DNA from: Larimichthys crocea
Taxonomy: Eukaryota; Chordata; Actinopteri; Sciaenidae
Direction of reading: 5' to 3'
Assembly (NCBI RefSeq): GCF_000972845.2
Contig: NC_040013.1
Span: 3,090,642 to 3,154,641 of the forward strand
Length of the DNA: 64,000 nucleotides
Of the stretch, positions 26,047 through 38,827 are shown piece by piece. Below the pieces are notes generated by a model. That model made no database searches, was not told the DNA's origin, and saw only the letters and a list, made by a program, of their open reading frames with translations. Position numbers and translations under genes: made by a program. The first letter of the stretch is position 1. Every line of letters begins with the position of its first letter.

Positions 26047-27130
26047 ATCTAAATGTCAGCATCACTGTGGTTTTTTCGAATATGCAATCAGTAAGTATGG
26101 TGTGATATAAGACCCCCGCTTCCCGGAAGACCAGTCCTTGGTCTCAAAAGCAGGTAAATGAAGGCGAGCACGGAGCTGCTGACTCTCTGCTTTATCAGCC
26201 ACACACTTGCATAGCTAACCTGCTCCCCCGTCGCTCACTTCAAGCCCCCTCTCCTGGTGCTTTCTCTCGGTGAGCCTTGCTGTGCTGGATGAGACTTTAC
26301 AGACCTCAGGCGCCTCACATCTTCAAGGCTCGCTGTGGTCAAAGTGCGGCCTGGTGTCCCACTGACCAAGCCCAAACCTCTGAGTATCCCGTCCAAGGCC
26401 TCTCCTTTCGCCTGAAACCCCCCAAAGGCTTTTTATCCCTTTATCCAGGCATGAGATCAGAATCCAGATCAGGATTAGGGTCAGTGTCTAGATCAGTTGT
26501 ATCAGATATCTATTGAGGCATATCTCTCCATCTCCCTTTCTCCTCTCTCTAAGCTTTGCTGGTCCACCGAAAGACTTTTTTTTATCATGTGTTCTCCTTC
26601 TCCTCTCTCCTGGAGATGAGTGACACATCAGAGATGGCCTTCAACTAATCCCATCCTTTATGCTCTGTGGAAGTAAGTTGCGAGCCCGTAGCCCCTTCCG
26701 CACTTTATTTGTTGTCGTTTGAAATCACGCTTAATGTCATGCTCCGTGTCAGACGGGAGCTCGCTGCCTTTTTAAATTTCACTCAGTCTGTGATGTGCAC
26801 AGAAGAAACTTAAACATCAAAGCAAGACAAAAATCCTTCCAGTCAGACTGTTGGTTATTGTTGGAGTTGCTCTCGGAAATGGCTGATGAATGCACTGGCA
26901 ACGTGCCTTTTTCGGGGCCTGCATTGTTTTTTTCGGGTTTGGGTTTTGAAAGCTTCCCACGCTGCTGGACTCCAGACACCAGGACATGATACAAGCAGAG
27001 CAGTGATAGATGAAATTAACCTTCTCCTGCAGCTTCCACTTCACAGGACGATCTCAGTGATAGTACTTCATCTTTTCTGCTCTGCTGTCACTCACATTAT
27101 GCCCGAGCAGCTACTTTTGCTTATTTTTAC

Positions 27131-27144
27131 CCAGCAGGTGGTGC
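27131..27144 (+). promoter_or_regulatory. CTCF-like motif, pointing right
   Basis: CCAGCAGGTGGTGC, 13 of 14 positions of CCASYAGRKGGCRS (T for C at position 12). Same orientation as the motif at 24,806. Confidence 0.4.
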
Positions 27145-29646
27145 TGGAGAGCTGGTCTGTCTGTGGAGGACCTATCCCCAGAGCTTCACCTGACCTCCCA
27201 TTCCCCTCTGCTGCACACACACACACACCTTGTCAGCAGGTTGAGCCTTATCTCTCTCCGACTGAACTGAGCCATTGAGCGCACACTTGACCTTGTCATT
27301 ATCTTGTACCTGGCTTTGTTTCCATTCTCCTTTTCTCCCTTTTGTTTATATCCTGACTTTCCCTTTCCACACTCTTTGAACAAAGATAAGAACAGAGTCT
27401 ATTTACACCCCCATCACACACACACACACACACACACCCTCTCTTCTATCTTCGTCTCTCCTTTGTTTATGAAAGAAGGCTTGTGTTTATTACAAAGTGA
27501 GGCCCTGACCATGACCTTCCACGGCGGTTTGAGGTGTACTAGTCAACACCACTAAGTCTTCCTATTCTCATTTGAAATATAGAGGAAGGACACAGGATCA
27601 TAGGCCTAGTTTTTCTTTTTTTTTTTTTTACATGTCCAGAGTACAAAGCATATTTAATGTTGTGTGCTCTTCCTGTTAAACATTAGAAACAGACTACATA
27701 CAAAGAGCTAAAAGACAGGAAAGAGGAGGAACACTTAGGCCATTAATCTCACCGATTATGTGCAGCACAAAGCCCGAATAAAGAGGGAAAGTTATTTGAA
27801 GAGCAGCCTGTAGGCCGGATCTGTCCATACATATCAAACAGAGCAGATGACTGTTAGTTTAGCTTATCATAAAGACATGAACAATCAGAAATCACTCATT
27901 GTTTTATAACATGTGTATGATTAGCTCACCTCTGACTAACCCGGTTCTGTCAGAGTCATTTCCTGCATGTGTGTCACATGAGTTTAGTCACTGTCACTCC
28001 TCTTTGGGAGATCAGCTGAAGATCCACCAGCACTGAAGGAAACATCCAAACGGATAATTCACTAGCATGGACCTACACCATCAACAAGATACGTTGACAA
28101 AATGAAGGACTGAGAGTGAAGCGTGAGCTATTGTACTTCTTCGGTCTGATGCTGCAGTGTGGGGAAGCTTCGGTAGGGAATCCGCCGTAGCACCCGGGCA
28201 CGATGGACCCCCCATCAGAACCCTATGGAGAGTAAAGAGAGGGGGAAAGGTGAAAGAAACGAAGGGAACCAGAGGGTTAGGAGGTTGAGGTGTGGTCCGG
28301 CTCCTGAAACTGACCTGACACAGTCAGCAGCAACAATTTTGCAAGATCTGTCAACACAGATATCTCTTCTCCTGGTTTTAGCGGTCTGCTTTCACCAAAG
28401 ATGATCAATAACACACACAACACTTGACGAGGTGGGGACGGGAACCATTTCACATCATCGCTGCAGCTTGTGATGCATGATTTTCTGTTCTAGAGCATCT
28501 TTGGCCTCCTAGTTAATTAACCAGCTGCTGGTTGCAGCTTCATATGGAACAAACAGACGATGAACTCTGTGCAACCAAGCTGTTCTTTTCATATATAATA
28601 TACAGTATAGTGTTGCTGTGGTGGGAATGCTCTGTAATGATTTAAGAAGCTAGCCTGAAGCTGGCTTCTCACAGCAGGTCATAGTTCATGCATATTGTTT
28701 GGTATATTTAGTAGGATTTATCCAGGTACAGAGGGATAGTAAAGTAAAGTTCTTGTAGTAAAGTGAATCATTTCCATTGCGCACTATTTTGATATCTTCC
28801 GAGCTTGCAGACATTGCTCTAATTTTTGTCCCGTTACATTTTTAACAGCGTTCTTTCCGACATGAAGGATGACTGCGACGGTTCCCACTCTCCCTGTAAC
28901 CGAGGGGATGCAATGCAGTCATGTTTCAAAGTCGCTCTTGGAATCACAATACGCATATGCTTCCCATAAAGCGAGCCTCGATATATCTGTCTATCAAAAA
29001 GGATCACTGACAGCATGAGGAGAGATGCTCGCCTTTGATTCTAATGCTAAGAGCATAATTTATGTAAGATGTTTGAACGGCTTTTTGAGTAAGAATAGAT
29101 TAAAGGAAGTTTCACGCTTGAGGAGCCAAAAAAAAGTGCCTGCATAGCACTGTTTTTAAAACTCCTGGGGATGCGAGAGGGTTGATGAACGGGGCGGGTG
29201 CAAACGGTGATTAGCTCAAGCCATTTTTTGCGCTAACAAAACAGCGTGCCAATCACGACCATCCCTTGAGTTTTCCTCTCTTTTCTGTAAATATGAAAGA
29301 CGTTGTCCCGACAGCGACTTCAAACGCGGATGCGGCAGGCCCCCATACCGGGCCGCGGCGTCTCCCTGAGCCCTTCCCCTCCACACATCAAAACCCCGGC
29401 TGACAAAAGCAGCTCTAGGTGGCATAATGAGACGCACCGCTCCTTTCAACTATGTGTGAAGTGTGACATTCTCTGTCTTCTTGTGTCATGTGTTGACACT
29501 GCGGCCCGTGTGTGAGGAGTTGACCGGACAGTCCAGTCCCACCACCGCCACCACCACCACCACCCTTGTGCTCCTTGGACACTAGCCACTGAGGGCAAGC
29601 ATCAAAGCCCTGCAAGTTCCTTAGGTCAACAGTCAGGGCTGTGTGT

Positions 29647-29679
29647 ACACACACATACACACACACACACACACACACA
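29647..29679. repeat. (CA)n microsatellite
   Basis: Nearly uninterrupted CA dinucleotides in intergenic DNA. Confidence 0.9.
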
Positions 29680-32600
29680 AAGGGAGAGCAGTTTCAGTGC
29701 AGCCCTCCCCCTCGTAGCTTCCTCGAGATGTGTTTCTTGTGCGTCCAGAGGAAGGCCTGCAGACCGAAACGTCAAATGATAACTCAGTTTTCATGAATCC
29801 TGTCTCGGCTGTAAAGCGGTTTTAGGTCTATGTTTCAGGACACATCAGATAGCAGATGCTGGAAGGCGTGCTCCTGCCTTGTGACTGACTCTCTGGTATT
29901 TTTGGAGGTGATGAAGTCCATTATCAGTGGATTAACAGAAACTAAGATGATGGAGGGGGGGGGCGTAGCATGTTGGAACATACTGCCCTAAGCCTGTATC
30001 CCATATATCACCCTTGTCCACCGGTCAGCTGATAAGATCCCTTAGAGAGAGAGAGACAGAGGGAAGCTATGCAAACACTGTCTGCGCCTCTCGTATGACC
30101 ATAATGCCAGAGCCAAAAAGTAAAAAGCAAGTCCAGTAAAGCGCTGCGTGAAGCCCGGCCTCGCTCCAATCCACAAACAGCTTTTCACAAAAAAAAAAAA
30201 AAAAAAAAAAGGAAACCTGGGCTCTGAAAGTAGCATTCAACATGTCACAACACAGCCAAAAAAACAAAGACTGGTTTCTGCACCCTGGAAGCTCGCACAC
30301 AACAGCTGCATTCATATACACCCACCATTCATCCCGATTCATGGCATAATACAATCAGACAGGTGGATTGATAATCTAATATGGCTTAGTTTTTTTTTTT
30401 TTTCATCCTATTCCTCTCACTTTTCAAATAGTTTACTTGGAGCCCGAGGGTGTGAGCCATCCTGTTTTCTATGGCCGCCGAATTACCTCAGAGCACGCAG
30501 TGCCTAGCTCGCTGCCAGAGAGGGAGGCGAGTATTGTTTTCATGACAGAGATCAATGGGTGGGTGAATGTGCTTTAATTCTGCAGGAGCTCCTCTCCCAG
30601 GCTAATAAATGCAAGCCTCCCTGCTGACTGGGCTGTCGTGCTGAGCCCAGCGGGGGTCAGCCTTTTTGTGTTCCTGTGCCCAAATTATGGAACCATCAAT
30701 ACGCTCCCTGGAACCAGTCAATAGAAGACCGCTTTGTGGCCGAGGGGAGACCAACTTCAAGGCTAATCAAAAAGAAAGAAGAAAAAAAAAACTAAGCTCT
30801 GACACATTTACCAAATAAGATCAGAATCAGAACACAGACATATATTATACATTCAAGAACCGCTCGTGAGATTCTGTGCAACAAATATTGGGTGTGTCTC
30901 TCTGGTGAGATCCATCTGGACAAACCTGCTTTTTAACCAACCATCTTCATAATTATTTACATATTCTTTGCAAACGTGTGAGGCAGGCGCCTCACGGTGT
31001 CAGTGCACTATAATTGTGCTTTGAACGTGAAGCTGCAGCCACTTCAGGATCATATTAGCTGTCTCTGAGGGCAGAGAGTGGAGGTAATACTTAAGCCAGA
31101 CTTTTTTGTGAGCACGAATAACAAAAATCCATCCTCGGACATGAGTTTGCTTTTAAGGATCCCTGAAACACGACTTTTTATAAAGTACTACATTCCTGTT
31201 GCCTGACACACTTTCTTTTGACAACGCATGGGCGATGAAAACTGTTGTCATGCATGAGTGTGTTTCCATACTGCCTTACTGCTGCTTGTAGCATCAAGTG
31301 AATTATTGAGTATCCAGCTTCAAAAAGCTTGTAAAACTCTGTCCTCCTCAAAATCTCAAACTTTTTTTTTCCCCTTCCCCCTCTTCCCTTTCCTCTCCCT
31401 CTTTTATTTTTGTTGGCTTCTCAAGCATCAAGTTGTCTCCGGATTTTCAAACGGGTTGAAAAATAAGAGTTTCCCCAGTTTGCAAGCGCATTCAAAGGGT
31501 CGCGTTCTTCAGATGTGCCACCTTGCAGCGTGGTGGTGGCTGTGCAGGAACAGGATCATTCAGATATGCTAATGGATCAGCGGGGTAGCTCCAAGCGCGG
31601 CTTACCCCGCTTTAAAAGACAGCTGCCTTCTCCCTTTCTTTTCATGCCCTACTCTCAGCCTGCCTCTCTCTTTCCCACTCTACATTGATAGCAGGTTGAA
31701 ATTTAATAACCATTACATTTCTACTAATTAGACAGATAGAGCAATTAACCGGGTGCATGTAAATCCAGGTTGCAAAATATGTCGGACAAAGGCAGAGTTC
31801 AGAGGATGAGTTTGGGCAGATGAGGTTTAGAGTCGGCGCAGTGCAATGATATCATGCTCAATGCGGAGTGCTGCAGATAATAGAGCCGGTGCCCACCGGC
31901 CCTCCCCTTGGTAAAGTGGCCCTCTGTGTCAGTGCCTGTGTGTGAGCCGTTGGCTCTGCCGCCGAAGCCCCCCAGTCCCACACTCTCCTGGGCTATCTAT
32001 TCTCTCCAGCCAGAGTCATGCTGCGCAGGAATCCTGGGTGATTGGGTTTCTTTCAGGGGCCTTATAGTCAGTCATAAATCGGAGGGGATCCTGCCCGGCC
32101 CCTCGCTCTCGCCCCTAACCCTGGCTCCAGCTGGCAGGGGACGATTGTTGGAGAGCCGAGGTCACTGCAGGGTCGCTCTCTGTGGCGCTTCTTAACTCCC
32201 CTTGCCTATTTTTTTTCTGCCCCTCTTCTCCACTAACCCCCCCCTTCTCTCGTCTTTTTTGTCTGTCTCCCGGCTGAGGTTGCTAGGGCTTGGTATTTGC
32301 TTTTTAAGACCATGTTGTAATTACAGAGGAGCTCTACTCCCCTTGCCGCCTCTGGCTCCCTCTCCTCGTTTTTTTTTATTTTATCACTGCTGATTGGTGG
32401 TAAGAAGCTATACTGGGGCCATCTCGCCCCCCCACAACAGGCTTTTGTGCTGCCTCTTCCCTGGGCACACACAGAACTGATTCATTCACATCTCCTAACC
32501 TTTACACAAGTAGAAAAAGACCGGGGTGGCCTCTTCACACCAATCGGACAGCAACCAGAGGAGTGAGTGAGGAGTGGAGGTAGGAGTCACCTATAGAGAG

Positions 32601-34342
32601 AGGAGATGGGTGTAGATTTCCCAGCATTCATGTGAGGAAACAGCAGCCCCGGCATAAACAAGCTGTAGAAAAACAGTAGTACTGTAACCACAATGCAGAA
32701 ATCTACCGAGTCTGAGAATCTGAGTAGACTATTGTAATTGCAAAACAATAAAACCTATTAACTTAAGAAACAGGTTGCCACAGGCTTGGGCTGGATTTCT
32801 TTTCTGTACAGGCCGACGGCTGCTTGGGGGGCTTTTTCTGAAAGAAGGAAGAGTCTGTGTTTGCTGTTTTTGCAGAACTACACCACAGAGAACATCAGAC
32901 GCAGCCCTCGAATGTCTTTTCTGTGGGATTGCACCCCTCTGCCAACATCTGGAACCATAAACCAAAGATCAAAATGTGACAGCGAAAACAATACCGCAAG
33001 GACAACAAACAATCATGCCATTGGACAATAAGTGGAGGAGGAGTCCCTCTAAACCACACTTTGGTCAGCGGGGGTCCTCGCAAAGAGGAGAGCCGTCACT
33101 AAAATATCCAGCTGCCTCTTTTCTACATCTTGAATTTAACCTCCTCTGCAATATAACAGTGCAACATTTACAGCTCGAACTGCCTGCAAGGACCGAGGCG
33201 TGAGATGCAGCATCTAATCATAAAAACGCTGTGCTTATAACCATTAAAACATACTCTGGAACTAAATGATTATATCCGTATCACAAATCCTTACGAGTGA
33301 GCGAAGCATTTGATGCCGTGCAGAGGCTTGTCTTTCCCCGAACACACTTCAAAGCGAACGGAACCAAAATATCACAAAAATGCGTACAGTGTATAGCTAC
33401 AGAGGCATGGCTGCTTGGCTTTCATGTGTATGGAAAAGTGCCACAAACTAAGCATTGTTCCCTGTGAAATAGGATACAGGCTTGGAAGAGCCATTGTTCT
33501 ATTTCAGTTTGCTTGAATCTCTCTCTTCTGTTGCACGCTGGCTCGCCGCTTCACCGTTCTGACTTCTGACAAACAGCATCTGCACCAGGGACGCCACTTC
33601 CTCCCACGAGGCAGATGGGAACAAACCCAGTGTAATCACTTCAAATAAACAGGATGCCATTAATTGTTTGTTCCATCATTTGAAGTATGTCCCTTGGTAT
33701 TCAATGAGAACTTGATTAATCATTTTAATGGTTTGACTTACTGGATGCCAACGGTGAGAGATAAATAATCTGGCTGAGAATGAATCGCTGGTAGAAGCCC
33801 ACATTACTCCACACAGGCCAGTCTTCATAACTATAGATGGTTAATCCATTTATAATTCTACCACAAGCACACGTGACTATGGAGAGAGTGAAACCAGAAT
33901 ATCCAAGTTCCTCGTTAAAAATCATGTCAGCAGTGAGGCATGTAGTTCACTGTTTATGTCTTTATAAGGACAAATCTATCATCAGCATTGACGGTATCAT
34001 TAGTGGACTGACTCCCAAACATGCATTCTTTCTAATGGCCAGCAGGAGGCAAATTATATTGAGCTATGTAAAAATGTTTTTTCTTCTCACATGATTTATT
34101 ACCGCAGTAAACGGTCTCCTCATAAGTTTATGGGCTCTGGTTTGAAGTCTTCTTCCACACAGCATGATGTTCATTTTGTAAATATTGGTCCCATGTAGAG
34201 AAAAATATATATATAAAAAAGCAGGGTATGCTTTAAGGCGTGGCTACTTCAGGATTGACGAGTCATTCGGTGAGTCTGTAACTGCATTGACTATTTCTCT
34301 GCTCAAATGTCTTCAAACATGTTTTAGCTATTATACGAGAAT

Positions 34343-34828
34343 GTTTGTGTCCAAGTAGTCAAAGCTAAGTGCAGCCCGACTTGCAGTACGTCCCTCACCA
34401 TGCCGTCCAGATATGGTCACTTCTAGGGATGGGAATCGAGAACCGGTTCCGTGTGTTTCAATTCCATGGAATCGTTTGGCAGTTTATCTAACGATTCTCT
34501 TATCGATTCCAGAAAGCACGAATTACGTCAAAGTAAATAGAAAATATTGGAGCAGCTGACGTGACCACGCGAAAACGAGAGACGGCTGGCGTGACCGCAG
34601 TTGCTTTTCTTCGGAACCAAGTTTCGACACTAGTTTGTGTCCAACTAGTGCTTGATTCAAAGCTAAGTGCAGCCCGACTTGCAGTACATCCCTCACCATG
34701 CCGTCCAGATATGGTCACTTCTAGGGATGGGAATCGTGAACCGGTTCTGTGTGTTTCAATTTCATGGAATCGTTTGGCAGTTTATCTAACGATTCTCTCA
34801 TCGATTCCAGCAAGCACGAATTACGTCA
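34343..34828. repeat. Direct duplication of flank plus hAT 5' end
   Basis: Two near-identical segments, 34,343-34,530 and 34,633-34,828, each carry about 80 bp of host flank, the GTCACTTC site and the first ~105 bp of the hAT element. They differ by scattered substitutions and a ten-base gap near the start. A 102-bp unit of unclear origin separates them (34,531-34,632). Because host flank is included, the duplication happened after insertion. Confidence 0.85.
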
Positions 34829-35423
34829 CGTAACTTCCGCAAGAAGTTACGCACGCTTGATTCCAGCAAGCACGACTAATTACGCCACGTAACTTACGCA
34901 AGTTTGGCACGTGCAGTGCAATCAGTAGTAAACAATGGCACCCACTCGGTTCAAACGCTCCAAAGTTTGGCTGCATTTACCAAAACAGACGGCAACAGGG
35001 CGACTTGCAATCATTGCAAAGTGGAGATAACAGCGTCGGGAGGGAACACGACCAACACGCATAAACATTTGCGCACACAACATGCAATATTTTAAAATGA
35101 ATGTCGTGTTTTTGACACGCTTCGGACTGGAGATGAATCTCAACCTAGCAGCAGCAGCAGCAGCCAGGCTATGACCACCTCTGCAGTTACTACGGAAGGT
35201 AAATAACACACTGCCTACCATGTTAGCGCCATGTGCTTCTTTGTTAAACATGCTGCATGCCTCTTTTGGTTTTGTAAGGTCGTGATACTTCTAACTAAAC
35301 AAAGTTGATGCTGATGAAACTGTTTTGTTCTTTTTTCCCCAAATGAGAATCGATAAAGAATCGAATTGTTAAGCAGAATCGATAATGGAATCGGAATAAA
35401 AGTTTTATCAATTCCCATCCTTA
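34424..35423 (+). mobile_element. Non-autonomous hAT transposon with BED-finger remnant
   Basis: The left terminus TAGGGATGGGAATCG (copies at 34,424 and 34,722) pairs with the right terminus, whose reverse complement is TAAGGATGGGAATTG. The flanking 8-bp direct repeat GTCACTTC is present at 34,416-34,423, 34,714-34,721 and 35,424-35,431, which is diagnostic of hAT insertion. Subterminal units beginning GATTCCAGCAAGCACGA recur near 34,803 and 34,858. The interior encodes only a BED-type zinc finger, then a likely splice donor (GAAG|GTAAAT near 35,201). The catalytic RNase-H-like transposase domain is missing, so it cannot move itself. Confidence 0.85.
34933..35095 (+). pseudogene. Transposase N-terminal fragment with BED zinc finger
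   Basis: The frame ending at 35,095 reads FTKTDGNRATCNHC, then a THKHLRTQH tail: Cys-x2-Cys followed by His-x4-His, the BED-finger pattern found at the N-terminus of hAT transposases. The natural ATG (near 34,935, MAPTRFKRSKVW) is in a different frame from the finger, so there is a frameshift between SKVW and FTKTDG. No catalytic domain follows. It is a broken remnant. Confidence 0.65.
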
Positions 35424-35490
35424 GTCACTTCTGGCTCCTAAAAACCAGCATGGCAAAGGCCATAACGTCACAATCTCAAAACCCGTCGAC

Positions 35491-37514
35491 TATCGTCTGA
35501 CAATGATTCAGCCTCTGATGTTTCTGGACTTCAAGCGAGCAGCTAGTAGATATCTAGAAAATGGATAACGGATAACCAGGCCAGACGTCCTCTGCAGCCT
35601 GATCAGCATAAATGTGTTTTTCTCCTCATTCAGGTTGCAAATCTCAAACACATATCTGCTTATGAATGCAGATGACTTTATAGAAAGATAATAAAAAGCT
35701 AAATCGATAGATACTGGGTTCCAAGATTGTCTATCAGCCAATGTGTTCTCGTCTGCTCTCCACACAGACTAGCCATTTCAACCATGACTAGTCAAGACTA
35801 CTCAGATTATAAATGGAAACTACAACAACAGTAGAGATTAGGTTGTCTACAAATCAATGGGTGGTGTTGCAGTGAGTTTTATAAACCAGGTTTCTATCCA
35901 AATGCAGTGCAAATTTAAAACTAAAGCAAAATTTCTATCCACTACTGTTATGCAAATGCAAATAACTAGTAACACTAATAAAAAAAAACATTTCTTTGCT
36001 ACATTTAAATATTTAAAGCTGCAAATTTTTAATTTCTAATAGAAGATAGAGGCAGAAGATGCTAACTCATCTTAGAAATCCCAAGACAGGTGTGAGAAAT
36101 ACTGAATTAACTAACAGGAGCTGGTTGAACATTGAAGGTGACACCGAGTCTTTAGCTGTATGTGCGCCGTGTAAACATTCCTGCAGAGTAAAACGATCCA
36201 ATACAATGCATGTAAGGACGCCGACAGGAAATGTTATCTTCACATTTCTGAGCTAAAACAACAGCGTCAGACACTCCATCTCAGAATGAACTGTTCTGTA
36301 CTCGGGAATGACATTCGCTCATGACAGATATCGCTACCACATATCAGACGTCAACACTGAGCCATGTGTCAACAGACGTAAACAAACACCTCCAGACGGC
36401 AGAGCAAACAATTATCAGAGAGGGAGAGCAAACAGAACTGAGGACTTCCTCCCAGTGTTGTCGGATCTGTCTGCCTCGACGTCGTCACGGCGGCTGGTTA
36501 ACAGCCTCGGCCGTGGTCACATCACAAGAGTTGCGACGGCTGGATGAAAGGGCTTCACCAAAAGGTGCTAATGGAAACGTCCTGAACCTGAAACAACCAG
36601 CCTCTCTGTCAAAACCACAGAGGGAGAAAGAGGTGAGAGAGGCGTCAGTTGTTTGTCCAGACAGAGAGGGTCATGGTGGTGACAGCATGTCCTATTCTTT
36701 ACGGTGGTAGCTAGGGGATAGGGGACAAGAGTGTCAGTCACAAGGGAGAGGAGTTTGGGGTCGTGTCAGCTCCTGGAGGACAGAGGGAAAGACAAGCCAG
36801 TGTTGTCTTTCACTCCTGCTGACCTGAACTACAGTGAACCGTCCTCTGTCACCCTATTTAGACAGCGAGCAGTCCTCCTGCTCTGAACCCAGGCTGTCAA
36901 CAGCACTTGACACTCAAGACGGCACTTAAGAAGTTTTGTTTACCCTCCTTTTGGTCTCGAAATGAAGGCGTGGATCCTGTTCTCAACATCTGTAGTGAAG
37001 ATGAAACTGAATAGGTTCACACAGGCCTTCTCCTCCATCACAGGGAAGAGTTTAGAGGTTGTGTCACAGTATGAACTGCAGATGGAACATGCACAAACAG
37101 ACACAAACATGTGTCAATTGTGAAATATCTGTCCATTACATAACGACATGATGAACGGCAATTAAAAAAAGGGCGTGTCATGTTCCACGCCGAACAAACA
37201 GACTCGACTCCAGTGCATAAATTAAAATTAACAGGCGATGAGTTCTGACGTGAAATAAAAACCGCACAAATTTGTGAGACAAAGATTTTCTGGAGCGTGC
37301 CGACTCCTGCACACAGTCTGAGTTGCACACAGCTGAGTGTTAAATAGGAAGTTACCACTCTTGTGTCTGTGCAGCTAGAACCTGTTATCTTATCATAGCA
37401 AAGTCTGGAAACAGGGAGACGCAGCCAGCCGAGCTCTCGCCAAATGTGACTTCCTGAAGCTGTGTTGCTACTGTGAGGTTACTGCAAGGTAAAAATGTAA
37501 AGGAGACATTAAAT
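35491..37514. other. Intergenic, no gene seen
   Basis: Unassigned. Overlapping open frames at 36.3-36.7 kb (up to 129 codons) show no domain, no splice context I trust and a composition typical of chance; not called. Confidence 0.5.
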
Positions 37515-37700
37515 AATGAGCTTTAGAGTAGCTGGTAGGTGGACTTGGAGGACTGGACAGTTTTCTCTTTAGATAAGCTGACCAGCTGTTGGCTGTGGCT
37601 TGGTGTTTACTGGACAGATTTGAGAAGTTCATCAACAGTCAAAGCAAACTTTGGATTTAAACACAAAATGTCAAACTGTTGCTTCAATGGACCAGTGAGT
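37515..37700 (-). repeat. Short DNA-element copy (reverse orientation)
   Basis: Contains GAGCTTTAGAGTAGCTGGTA, AAGCTGACCAGCTGTTGGCT and ATGTCAAACTGTTGC. These correspond in reverse order to the GAGTTAGATGAGAAGAT-type copies at 15.1 and 54.4 kb. Non-coding. Confidence 0.5.
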
Positions 37701-38827
37701 TGTGGTTGCTGATTGCAGTCCCCTCACCTCACCACGCCAACTTGTTTAGAGTCAGCGTTTACTACTTACTCTGTGGCAGAGGACCCGCAACATCTGACCT
37801 CTAAGTATCAGCCAGTGTGTGGACTGTTTAGCTCAAACATTTAAGTCAAATTCACAAAACATCTTCAATACATAAATTCTCCTCGACTCGGTTACCGTGC
37901 ATGTGTGTAACGAAAAGAAAACTTTATTTTAAGTGAAATAATAACGACTTTAAAAGAGCAGACAAAGAGCCACTCTAAGCTTTAGGCCATGAATGCTTTT
38001 AATAATGAGCTTAAAAGCTCAAACCTAGCCTGAGTCCGTCACACCCAATCTGCATCAGTCTCTTGTAAATCGTAAAAAACAGCAGCCGTCTTTGAACATT
38101 TCAGTGTGCAGCTTTTTCTTTTGCTTAAGTCTCTGGCTTCTTATCAGAACCACCACCACCACCACCAATAAAACTGCTTTAAAATCCCTCGTACTAAAGC
38201 CTCTACGTCAACATCTTTTCCCGTGACAAGAGGCAGCAATGGTCTCAAAGTGTGTGTGTGTGTGTGTTCGTGTGTTTGCCGAGGTGTGATAGATACAGAT
38301 GAATTGTTTCATGCGTTGTTTAATCGTAGGAAAAACAGCCCTTCCCCAAAGATACCATCCTGCTCGCTTTGGAGATAAAAACTAAAACATATCAAACGGG
38401 AAGCACGAAACTCGCATGTCAGCAGCTCCGAACGGGACGACGTTCGACTGACTGTCGTGTAGTGGCTTCGTCTTTTTTTTGGCGGTGTTGGATATCTCAC
38501 GGGGCTCCCCTGTTTCGATCGACTCGGGAGGCGCCGATGTGAAACGAGAGGAAAAAAGCTTGGTGTTGGGTTTGATAGCGATGTTGTCTGGGACACCTCT
38601 TGAACACCAAACGCGCCAGAAGTCAAACAGCCATTGCACTTGCTCAGAGTGTAAAAAGCCCACGGGCACATTCCAGAACTGGGTTACCAACAGCTGTCTC
38701 TTTGACAAGGGCTTAAATTTATAAAAACAAGATATTTTAACTGTTTTTTAATATATACACATGGATTTTACTGTGTTTTTAGTCCCCCTTCATCTCCAGG
38801 TAACACCTCAGCTCTGTCTATAAATGA

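Larger units (their letters stand above)
26047..34149. other. Intergenic, no gene seen
   Basis: Eight kilobases without a supported exon. Contents: a CTCF-like motif (27,131-27,144), several CA/GT repeats (27.21, 27.42 and 29.65 kb), a CCA triplet run near 29,540-29,567, a 24-base A run near 30,188, and a fragment near 28,515-28,550 resembling the end of the short DNA element seen at 37.5 kb. The intervals 30.54-30.78, 31.66-31.92 and 33.60-33.92 kb are low in simple sequence and rich in ATTA-core motifs, and are plausible conserved non-coding elements. Confidence 0.55.
34150..35490 (+). repeat. Fish DNA-element copy split by a hAT insertion
   Basis: The left part (to 34,423) contains TGGTCCCATGTAGAG, TATGCTTTAAGGCGTGGCTA and ends GCCGTCCAGATATGGTCACTTC. 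The right part resumes at 35,424 with GTCACTTCTGGCTCCTAAAA and then CATGGCAAAGG. Joining the parts at one copy of GTCACTTC gives the continuous phrase ATATGGTCACTTCTGGCTCC, which I recall from intact fish copies. The hAT element therefore landed inside this older repeat. Confidence 0.6.

Noticed and set aside
24952..26054. Exact 8-bp target duplication for the hAT-like element
   Set aside because: Flanks TAAGATCT and ATCTAAAT share only ATCT out of register, so the ends may not belong to a single insertion.
36308..36710. Overlapping open frames of 79 and 129 codons
   Set aside because: Two frames open over the same DNA with no known motif; composition fits chance.
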